Shown one piece after another: positions 12,201-24,200 of a stretch of 64,000 nucleotides of DNA. Within the stretch, counting starts at the first letter, position 1. Every line of letters starts with the position of its first letter. The stretch spans positions 20,136,366 to 20,200,365 of the forward strand of contig CM055103.1 in the NCBI GenBank assembly GCA_029204225.1, in the 5' to 3' direction. Source of the DNA: Diphasiastrum complanatum. Lineage: Eukaryota; Streptophyta; Lycopodiopsida; Lycopodiales; Lycopodiaceae. The position numbers and the translations under genes are program-made. The notes below the pieces were generated by a model. The model was not told where the DNA came from. It did not search any database and saw nothing but the letters and a program-made list of their open reading frames with translations.

Positions 12201-15200
12201 ACCAGCTTTCCCACACTTTCAAAAAGTGTTTATTGAATGTATTTTAAACTAATATAAACTTCAAAAAGTTTACCTCTAAGTCTAAAATGAGTTTTGGCCT
12301 TAATTCACAACTTACCAAAATATGACTAAACTTGTTGAAATCTCTCACATTTAATTCCCTTTTTTAGGAGATCCAAACAATTTCAATTTACATCATCTTG
12401 ATGAGTTTTTTGGTGCAAATCGTAGAAGAAGCATCAAAGATCATTAGCCATTAATTAGATTTGACTTTGTGTCATGAAATCAAATGAACAAGCCCCTTAA
12501 AGTTGATCTTGTAGAATCATCAAGAAGAAGGAAAGAGATTAAGTCGTTGTTTTGTCCAAATCTTGCAAAAATTGACAAGAATTGATGGTTTTTTTATTGA
12601 ATCTCATTTTATCTCATTCAATCCTTGAGAGAGAGTGTGAGGGCCGAGACTAGAAGTACATAAGAGAGGCTAGAAGTCTAACTTGACGTGATCAAATCAA
12701 GTACAAATTATTCTATATGGAAAGTGAGAATGGAGTCACTATTAGTGCTCCAAGATCTCTTTGAGATGGTCCTAGATGAAGAGGATGAGCTTCTTGGAGG
12801 ACAAAAGTTGGTCAAATACAAGAAAAAGGGAAGATTAGAATTGCATTGTATAAAGATGAATGTTAGTAATGACCTCTTAAAGGACGTAGCCACTTGTACT
12901 TCGGCCAAAGATGCATGGGATTCACTAAAAGCAATTTATGAATCCAATAACACTTCTAGAGTCCTCATGCTTAGGAATCAAATCTTGCAAAGCATGAGAA
13001 ATAGTAGTGAAAGTGCACAAGAGTGTGTGCTTAGGATCAAGTCTCTCAACAAAGAACTAGCCTCTATTGGAGACAAGGGAACTGGCGAGGAGTGTACTGC
13101 TTCCTGAAAACCTTGAGTTCCCTGTTGTTTGCTTGTGCTACCTCCTCAAAACCCTGATTTCCCTGTTGTCGAAACCTGGCTCTAATACCAATAAAACGTA
13201 TCCCAAGACTCTCAATCCAAATAGAGCTCCAAGAACACAAAGTGCAGTGGACGAAACCAACCCAACCAATCCTAGATCTCCTTTGATCTAGCCCCCGAGC
13301 ACTTGGGAATTTGGCAAATCACAAACATAGGAAGCGCTTACCAATCCGACAACATAACAGCCGTAGACTCTCAATGATCCTCATGGGGGTATATATAGAA
13401 TGTAGAACCCACCCCGTCTGCCCATGCACTGAATCCACATGTAAGCATACTATCAGCCCATGCCAAACTCCCACGCATGTCCACTGCATGTAGGTACCCC
13501 TAACCCATAATAGCCAAGACCCATGCAAAAGCACAGTGCATGTACACCCTATCCCATACTAGGATGCAACACATGCTAATACCGCATGCGGGTGTGAACC
13601 AATGGTCCTACTCGACTATTATCTAGATTAGGCCCGGTCCCTACGTCCAAGGCAACCCCTAATGGTCCAAACCCCCCATTAGGGCCATAACAACAAGTGT
13701 CTTTTGGCAGAGAGGATCCCCATTCTTTTTCTTCAATGGATCTGAAGTTTCTTGGATTTGCCAATGATTTTGTTCTCTAAATGACTTGCATCTCTTCCTT
13801 CTTTAGTCTTTCACTTCTGGAATTTTTTATTTGTGGAGCTCGGAATGTAACTGGTTAGAAACTTTGCAAGACACGGATCAATGGATGAAAACAGGAGTTT
13901 CTTTTGTTCTTGACAAACACAATGATCCTAAGGGGAGCAAGACTTGCATGGAGCTAGAAGTAATGTCTAAAAAGCATGAGTACTATGTATTCACCTACAC
14001 GTCTATGCACATTCATGTGATGATAATTCTCAGGGTGATGCATACATCCATGAATGTCTCTACGTAGTGCAGGTGGGTCGAGAGTGATCATTATATGATT
14101 TTTTGGTCTTTGTCAAAGAAATATGCTTGTTTTGTGACTGATATGTGTTAAGTTTTAAACATATGCTAATTGCAAGCACGTGTCTCAGGAAAAAAAAAAA
14201 AAGAGAGGGGAGAAGCCTTTAATTTGTTGTCAGACATGTTATACATCTTCCAAGGATGTTGCTGATCTTGGATAGAAATTTGAACGTTGTGATATTTAAA
14301 AAAGCAGAAACTTGCAAACTTTACTTGGATTCTGGACTGTCAAAAGAAGTGTGGCAGCCATCTTGTGTGGAAGATCCTCCACTCAAAAGTGGTGGACTTG
14401 GTGGAGGAACTGAGATAAGAGGACGCCCTGCACCTGTTAGGCTTGCTTGCTGCTGTCCTGTGGAGGCCATCGGATATTGATGCACTGCAACATAGGAGAA
14501 ATTTTTAAGTTTTCCTGGCCCCAAGATTCTAAAACATGTTAGAACTAGACACTTTAGCAAACTTACAAATTTAAGAGTATGCAGGCCTAACCATCTAATT
14601 CAAACAGAAATTCAGAGTTGCAAGTCACCTACTTGAAAAAAGGTGCTTATCGTTCGTAAGCGCATGTATAGGAGAAGATTTAGGAAGCATCCTGGTTTTC
14701 TGCATAAGCTGTGCTTGCTGCTCAAGTAAATGATTAAACAGCATGATCTGATTCTTCAACTTCAACCTTGTGTAATAAGCCTTAAAAAAGTCTGGATTCT
14801 GCTCCTCTAACTTTTGCCACACTGACACAACGCAGGATATGGTATGACAATTCTTGAAAGGCTACATCATACTAGAAATGCCAGTCTTGCTGTAGCTGCA
14901 TTAGTCTAAAAGTGTGAATTTACTTATAGCTTGAATGAGCAAGGGGTGGAAGTGTACCAAGGGGAAAGAGGTCATAGCTTTTCTCTGAGAAAAATAGAAA
15001 AGTACTTGCATATTCTTCGCTAAGCTAATGCCATGTAAGTATCTTGATGACAATTGATCTTCGTTAATCAGCAATAGCAAATAGCAATCTTAAACCGACA
15101 TGCCTAATGAAAACTTTAAGACAGTAAATAGTTGTACACCCTTTTGGACACCTTCAGGATTACAAAAGATCACGTCTAGCACCGCTACTAATTTCTAGCT

Positions 15201-18200
15201 TGGTTCAGAGAAATACTTTTATTGAAGTGCTATTTTGATAAAGAAACCTTCACACTTGGGGGAGTTTGATTCCATGGATCATTAGTCTCGCTACATGTTG
15301 AAAAAACTTTTCTATTCAATTTACATCAGAAAAAAACACCATAGATATGCAGCATAAGCCCTCTCTCACCAAGGCTTGTAAAACTGCACTCAATCTTTGC
15401 CTGGTCTAAAAGGGTGTCGATAACTTCTCCTTGGTTCATGTACAGCTGAAGGCACCTTTCAATAAGATTTTGTACCTATGAATGAGAAAAGACATGTATA
15501 TTAGAAATTTCTTAAGAAATCTAAGGCATGGCTAAATTCAATCAACACTCTCACAGAAAATTGGATAGTAAGGTATCATGTATGCATGCACAGAAGCGTA
15601 TCTACATAGAAACTCCTCATGATCTAAAATGTGAATGGATGAACGTGCTCTCTAAGGTGATCTCAATTTTTTTAAAGTGCTCATGATAGAAATCCAACAA
15701 GTGCAGTGCAAGTGGTAAACAGCCATAATAACATAGTTGCAGGACATATGCAACATCTGCATTTCGCATGCTGTGAGTGACTTTTTGAAAGGAAATTAGT
15801 TTTTTTTAAAAACCACCAGAAAGAAAATGAGAGCACACATTATTAACTCACTATGAACACAAAAAAATTGATAGCAAAAATATCGACAAAAAGAGCGGTC
15901 CAGAACAGTCACATTTTTGTACCGATCGAGGCTTAAGAGTCTAAACAACACATGCATCACAAATCATAGAAGATAGAGAGCCAAAAGGGCTTTTACTAGT
16001 TCTCACAATATCCATCTAAGTCTTGTCTTTAATTTTGCACACATCTACCTTCACTGATGAATTGGGAACATATTATGCATAAACTATACACAAGTGCATC
16101 ACTCCATCGTCCTCTTGAACATATGCATATTAAAGTGTACCATTTCGATACATGTTTTGAAACCACTAAATCTCTGTCCTTTATGGCCTTGCTCCAATTG
16201 TACAATCCTTAGCTCCTCAACTCATCAACGTTAACTAGTTGCTGTGTAGAATGATTCTCTTCCCAAACATAGGTTTTCTTATAAACCTTCTACCTACACG
16301 GGTTATCAATGGGTAACCAGACCACTAACCAACAACCCATGCTTTGACCTCACTAAAAGGTGTAGCGACTTCTGACAACAACCCCATGCCAGCGACATTT
16401 GACAACCACTCCCATGCCCTATCGTGCCTCGATGATCATTGGAACACCCAAATGGGGTGTCAACGAGCCTTGATCTTGATCTGATCCACATGCATACCAA
16501 ACAGCTAGACGCACAACAATACTTTCTTGTCCCACCTATTGAAACCTATCATAGTTTTGGGAAACGTTTCCCACCCGGGAAATGCAGCCCCCTCGGGAAA
16601 TGAGAAACAGGGAAACGATACACATCATATGACATAACATTTAGAATCTAGATACTATAGAAAATTCTTGTAGCAAAAGTTCTGAGAAAAAACATAGCTT
16701 GTGCAGTGATCCTGTTTTCTGAGAAAGAGCGTTTCTAGTCAAAATCATGATTGTTTCCAGCTCGAGTCTGAAAAAAAGTTTGTGGCAGATCCCCCAGCAG
16801 AATTCCGACCTACTTCAAGTGAGATTCCGGCCATTTTCAGGCAGAAATACTTTCATGCAGCATTCTGGATCATTTCTGAAGGGTTAAAAAACGTTTCCCA
16901 ACAAAAGGTGTTCCAGGGAAACGTGTTTCCCTGATGGGGAAACGACTGTTTCCCAGGGGGCGTCAGGGAAACGAGATATGCTAGGAAATGCGTTTCCAGC
17001 AAAAAAGGGCCAGGAAACGAGTTTCCCCAATACTATGAAACCCATAGATCATCCCATATAGCATCATAACTATAATAGATGACAATAAACACATCAACAA
17101 CATAGCAGAAATCATTTTGCTACATGGAGAATCAAGAAAGCTAGCAAACATCAAAGATCAAGCTCCTTGACGAGAGAGATGGATTTCACCAATTGTTTGA
17201 TTCATTAGTGAAGAGGGCATGGTGGGGTGACCTATACATTCCATGTATGTACATGCCTCATAGAGGACTGGAGGAGCCACGCCCTCCCCTTTTGGTGTGT
17301 GAGGTGCTTAAGCAATTTCCCTTGTGTTTGGTGTATTCCAATAGCTAAGTTTCTCAAGCTTTCATGATTGATCTAGTATTGCAATTAAGATAATCCATAG
17401 CCAATTTTCTCAAGCTTTCATGGTTGCTCTAGTTTTCCAATCAAGATATTCCATAGCTAGGTCTTGCGCGATAAAACATGGTATCAGAGAGGGTTGTGTA
17501 GCCTGAGTCTAAGAGAGAGAGAAACATTGGTGCTTAGATTCTTGAGAAGATTCCCATCTTCCACAAGCACCTCAATCTTGTAGGAGGGCACTTTAGATTT
17601 AGATTTGGAGGACTCCGATCAGGTTGATTCTTGCATTGTCGGATAGCTAGAATAGTGTTATCATCCAAAAACTTTCTCATTTAAGCTAGGTTTTGGACAA
17701 GCTTATGGAGGAGCGTACACATAAAGAGGGCGCACTTTGTATAGGGGCTTTTGTTTTTTAATCCAAGTGGATCTAGTGCTTGTGCTATCAAGGCCATACC
17801 AAGTGGCAAAGTGATCAAAAGAAGCGCAAGAAAAAATAGGGTCATCATTGACAAAATTGTAGAAGAAGAGCAATTTGGTGGACTGGATCTATTCACAACA
17901 ACCCTATCCTCAAAATCCAAGTTTGGTGGATTATACATTGATTCCACAGCCTCGAAGCACTTGTAAAAGGACAATAGGGTAGCAGATCTTCCTTGCATTA
18001 AATCTTCTACAGATGCACATGAGGCTTGTGCACTAGGGAAGCCACAATGGCAGGGATTCCAAAGGCAAAGGTCTACCAAGGCCAAGGGCCTTCTTGAGAT
18101 TGTGCATTATGATTTGTACGGTCCCATGCAAACTAAAACAGCAGGGGGCGTGCTACTACATGACTTTTGTAGAAGATTTCTCATGACGGGTGTGGGCCCA

Positions 18201-21200
18201 TTTCCTTGGACAAAAATCTAAAGCATTTAAATATTTCAAATGGTGGAAAGTCTTGGTGGAGAATCACATAGGAAAGTAGCTAAATACTCTAAGGTCAGAT
18301 GCAGGTGGTGAACACATTTCTGATAAGTTCAAAGATTGCAATCCATGTGGGATAAAGAGACAGTTTGCCACTCCACATACACCACAGCAGAATGGCATGG
18401 CTGAGTCGAAAAACAGGTCTATAGTTGAGTGTGCGAGAAGCATGCTGAAGGCAAAAGGGTTGCCAAATTCTTTCTAGGCAAAAGCAGTAACAACTACTAT
18501 TTTCTATAGAATCAAAGCCTAACCAAAGCGGTTGAAGGAATCACGCCTGAATAAGCATATAGCGACAACAAACCCAAAGTGGGCAGCTTTCGAGTATTTG
18601 GTGCATAGCATACACACACATACCTAAGGACTTGCAAAAGAAATTTGAAGCAAATGGGATACATGGTCACCATCTACATCGCCTACCACTAGGAAGAAGC
18701 TACCTAGGTGGTATTGGGAAACAATAAAAGAGGGACATATGTTGGAAGAAGGAGAGAGCATGGATCAAGGTGCCAAAAGATCTCTTAGGTCTCCTGATAG
18801 ACAAGAGTCCACTCTACTGTCCACAATGCTGGAAGCAAACGAGCACAATTCTTCCACGAAGCCATGAAGGAAATCACAACAAGCCATGCAGGAGGAGTAT
18901 GACTCCATTGTGAAGAATTGTTGAGAAAAATTTCAGGTGCTAAGTGAAGCGAGATATTCCCTCAGTGCATGTGCATGTGCTACGCCTATTGAATCGAATC
19001 AGAGTGTCTAATGACTCAGCCGATTCTACTTGACTCTGACTTCGGAGTCGTCAGAATCGATAGGATCGATTACGTAGACAAACACAAAGTCTAATGACTG
19101 TTAGCTGTGGAAATAAACGTCAGATAGTTCAGACAAAATGATAAGGCAAAGTAGTATATATAACATTCACATTGACAATATTCTGAACGCAATAAGAGAA
19201 TGAATTGATTCAGAAAGTATAAGAATACAAGTCAGGTGAGATGACGAGCACAAGACAATTGTAGTGATAACTGTGTACTCGAAACTAACTCTTACTTCTG
19301 TAATGGCTATGATGATTCGAAGATCATTTGATAGCTTATTCTAACTCTCTATATTGAATCTAATCAATGTGATGACATCTACAATGTCTGCTGATAATTG
19401 CCCTCTTAGATCTTTCACCCGAGTAAAGTAGTTTGTTACTGATTCACCTGTACCCATCTTTAGTGTGTGTAGCTTATTAGTCAAGAACAAGATTCATGAC
19501 TGATTCACAGTCTCGTACAAATTCTTCAGTTTCTCCCACGCCTCCTTGGGTCTAGCAACATCTTTGATGTGAGGTATAATCATATTTCTAACTGATAAGT
19601 TGATGATATGATGAGCTTTTCTTCTCCGCCTTAGACTCCCTATCAATAGTAGGACACCTGTGACGATCTCCCAATATTTTCGATCCTGGAGAATATTCCG
19701 CATCTTGAACTTCCATATTGTTACGAGCTCGTAACCAGTGCCGAACCCTAGAGAACACAGATAGGTCAGATACCACAGTCAGGGTCGTGTCCAGTGTACA
19801 TGACCAACAGGGCAAGACAGTGTGAGTAGTGTGCCCCAGCACGGTCCATAGTCATGGCGGGCCTAACACAGCCTAGGGACCCTGTCAGCAGGATAGGGCC
19901 CCCAGTTGGGTCCCGACGTGCAGTCGGCCACTTCAGTGCCATGTGGCCGACACTTGGCAGTAGCATGCTACCAGTCCTCACACTGGGCTAGGAGGGGCTT
20001 ACTCTATATCAGGGAGTAGGCAAGGTTGGGTGGATCAGTTAGTGTTTGCCCTACTGTGGTGTTAGGATCTATTACACTGGTATCAGAGCCATCTCCATCC
20101 TAGGGAGTTAGGAGCAGCAGTAGAGAAAGCTATCAGAAGATAGGAAGTGTTTCTCAGATTCTCAGAGAGGAATAGAGGAGGAAGATCGCTGTAGGAGCAG
20201 CCTTCAAACTTCTGATTTTCACTGAGAAATCACAGTAGCAAGGAGTCAGATTCCAAGTGTAGGTAACTCGCTGGAAAAACAGCTGTTTCTCACTGAGTTC
20301 AGAGGATTCTCTATAGTTTTCCCAGCGAAATTAGAGAAGGAAGAAGCCAGCACCTCCATCGCTGTATAGCTAGAGACCTGCATCTGATTTCCAGGGAAAA
20401 ATTTACTGGTTCTCAGCGAGTTTGAAACCAAAAAAGAGGAGCAGGGCCAGCGCTGCCAGTGCTTCTAAAAATCTGGTTTTTGGACAAGTTTTCGGGCCCC
20501 AACGTCAGAGATTTGGAGCAAGAGGATTCCTACCAGATCAACGAGCAGGAGACTTCTGAAATTTCAGAATTTAGAAGGGTTTTTGGACTTCAGACTTGCC
20601 ATTTTGTGGACAAATTGAGATGCTGTCAGACCAGCGAGGGGGGATAGCAAAAGTTTCAGATCTTGTTGCACATTTTCCAACCTCAAATCAGTGGAGGAAG
20701 AGCTGAAATGGCTTTTCTTGATTCTCTCTGTGGAAGTACAGTCCTCAGAAACAGCTAAGTCATCTTTCCTTTTCCTTGTACAGTTGTAAATTAGTCTTTT
20801 AGACTTTTTTTCCTTCAGAAGTTAAGGTAACTCTCTTTCAGTTCCGAAGATGACCACTCCTCAGGGACCTGATCAACCCCAGGAGAGAGGCTTCGACGAA
20901 CTTGAAACAGAAGCCTTGGCTTACAGAAAAGGGAAGGAACCCATGGAAGTGGAAGAACAAGAACAGTTCGCCGAAGAACTCGACGAACTGGTTACCAAGG
21001 AGCAGTTTCTCCAATTGGTAACAGAAGTGGATGAACTGAAGTTGGCATTAGCCAATTTCAAGTCCAGTGTGGACGACTCGTTCGCTGAACTCAAAAGCTT
21101 GATTTTGAGTTCCGCGAAACGAAGCCTTCCCTCCACTTCTCAGTTATCCCCTTCTCCACTTCCATCAGTTTCGGGTGAGACTTTACGGTCTCACCCCAGT

Positions 21201-24200
21201 GTTTTTAAAGATTTAAAACCTCCTACTTTTAATGGGGAAGAGAAGGATAGAAATGCAGATATTCTACAAACCTTCCTCAGCAAATGGAAGAACATTCATG
21301 ATCTTAAACAGACCCCTGACCATTTGCAAGCTATTGAGGCCAGTCTTTCCTTAGGGCCTATGGCCTATAAGTGGTGGTTAAATCTCCAGGGGACTGGGCA
21401 GACTCCCCGGTCATGGAAGAAGCTTTCCTAAGAGAATTTCTACCTGAGAATGAACTTGATAGAGCCTGGGAAGCCTGGGAAAGAACAGTAATGGACAAGT
21501 CCCTCATCCAATATATCTCGCAGTATCGAGAAGCAATTTTAAAGATTAAAAATATGGATGACTATCAGAAAATCAGGGGATTTGTCCGTGGCCTCAAAGA
21601 TGAATATAAAGTAGACGTCCAGAGAAACTCGCCTACTACCCTTGAGCAAGCTCTCAGATATGCTCAAATCTATGATGATTCAGTGGGTAGGAAGAAGGCG
21701 AGACAACAGCCACTTTCTGAGCAGCCTTCTCAGAAAGACTTTCAATTTAAACAGAAATTTTTAAAAAGAAAGAAAGAAGACAAATTTAAAGGTGAAACGC
21801 CCTTCACTCATACAGCCCTTAAAACCAAATGATTTTGAGAAAGCCAAACAAGAACGTTTGTGCTTTGTGTGTATGGGCAAGGGACACACAGTCAGACAGT
21901 GTCCCAAGGGGCCTTTCACTAAAAAAGATAAGAAAGATAAAAAACAAGTTCATCTTGTTCAGACTGTATGTTTCCCCAGTGACTCAGCAGCTTCCGAGAT
22001 CAAAGTGTATCATGAAGATCATGAACACTGTTTCCAGCTGACCTCTGTAATGCTAGCGAGACCCTTCAGCTTTGGGCCGCATGACCTAGTACGTATGCAT
22101 GGGAAAGTTGGTAACTAGTCAGTAAGAGTCATGGTTGATGATGGGGCAACCCATAATTTCATCAACCACACCCTGGTTAAAAACCTTAAACTACCAGAAG
22201 TACCTAGTCAGCATAGGTACATAGTTTCATTAGATAAGGGTGAAGATAAAAAAATATGGGAAACTATGGTAAGTAGGTTAAATCTTGGTATTCAGGGGTA
22301 CCAAGATGAAATAAACTTTCAGATAATGCACCTGGATCGAACAGACATTGTTCTCGGGAGAGATTGGCTCTACACTTTAGGACCTTCCCTCCACAGAAAC
22401 TATCAGGAGAACACCCTCAGCTTTCAGCATAAAGGCCGAGAGATCCAGTTGCATGGGGAGCATGATGTTCCCAACAGCCCTATGGTCTGCAATTCAGAAC
22501 TCTGTCAGCTAATCGGAGACGAAGACCATCAGGTATTCTTATGTGACTTTCAGTTTATTCCTGAAGTTTCTATTTCCAGTTCTATTCAGCAGAAAATCAG
22601 TAAATTAGAAACTTTATTGTCTAAATTTAAAGATGTTTTTCCTGAAGATTTGCCACATGGTTTACCACCTAGCAGAGAGGTAGATCATGTAATAAACCTA
22701 GTACCAGGTACAGCACCTGTTTTAAACCTCCGTATCGGGTCAGCCGAACAGAGGATGAAGAAATAACTAGGCAGTTAACAGACTATCTTGGGAAAGGCCA
22801 AATTCAGACCAGTAGTTCACCATGGGCCTCACCAGTCCTATTGGTGAAAAAGAAAGAGGGGTCTATGCGTCTTTGCGTAGATTACAGAGCCCTCAATAAA
22901 GTCACAATCAAGAATAAATACCCTATGCCTCGGGCAGACGAGTTGTTTGATCAACTCGACGGGGCTAAGTTTCTCAGTAAAATAGACCTCATATCGGGAT
23001 ATCATCAAGTCCGTATAAAATCGGAAGATGTCTCGAAAACAGCTTTTAGGACTCGTCACGGCCATTATGAGTTTAAGGTGATGCCATTTGGGCTCACAAA
23101 TGCTCCAGCTACCTTTATGACCTTGATGAAAAGTGTCCTCAGACCATACTTGGGTAAGTTTGTAGTTGTATTTTTAGATGACATCCTCGTCTACAGCAAA
23201 ACGAGGAAGGAGCATCTAAAACACCTCAGAAAGGTGTTTCGACTGCTCAGAAACCATAAGCTTTATGCTAAACAATCCAAGTGTGAATTCTTCGTTGAAG
23301 AAGTAGCATATTTGGGTCACATTATCTCTTCAGATGGGATTAAGATGGACCCAGATAAGGTTAAAGCCATACTCAGTTGGCTGAGACCTCAAAATATTTT
23401 GGAACTTCAGATCTTTCTTGGTTTGGCGGGATATTACAGACGATTTGTCAACGAATATACTCAGATAGCAGTTCCTATGACAAATAGTCCATGCCCTTAA
23501 GACTTGGAGGCATTATTTGTATGGTGCCAACTTTGAGGTCCTGACAGACCATGAGAGTCTCAGATACCTTTGCAATCAACCTGAGCTTAGAGGTCGGAAA
23601 GCTCGTTGGGCAGAGTTGATGGAAGAGTTTGACATGTCTATCAGATATAGGCGTGGAAAATTCAATTCAGTAGTAGATGCCCTTAGCAGAATGCCTATGA
23701 TAAACGAGCTGAGTTTTACTCAGATTCGTAATGAGTTACTCGAGTCCTTGAGAGGGAAATGCCAGCATGATGCATTCTTCTCTATTATCTGGAACTCAGT
23801 CCAGAACGGACAGTTACAGACTCCAGAACCAGTTCCCGGGGTTGGTGCCAGTTCATCCAAGAATACGGCAGCTTCCGTTGAGGATGATGATGAGTCCGAG
23901 TATACGTCGTCAGATGACGTTGAGGATTCTGAGCCTGTATTACCCAAGCAAACCCCAGTGGTTGAGGGTCAGTTGACTCAAGGATTCAAATGGAAACAGT
24001 ATTCCATTCAGGATGAGTACTTGCTCTATAGAGATAGAGTATGTGTCCCCAGTTCAGAGGATTATAGGCAGCAGGTCCTATATGAATGTCATGACAATCC
24101 TAGCGCGGGACACCCAGGCATACAGAAGACCTATGAGCTTCTTCGTAGGCAATTTTTCTGGCCCAGTATGAAAAAGGACGTATGTAACCAGTTGCCAGAA

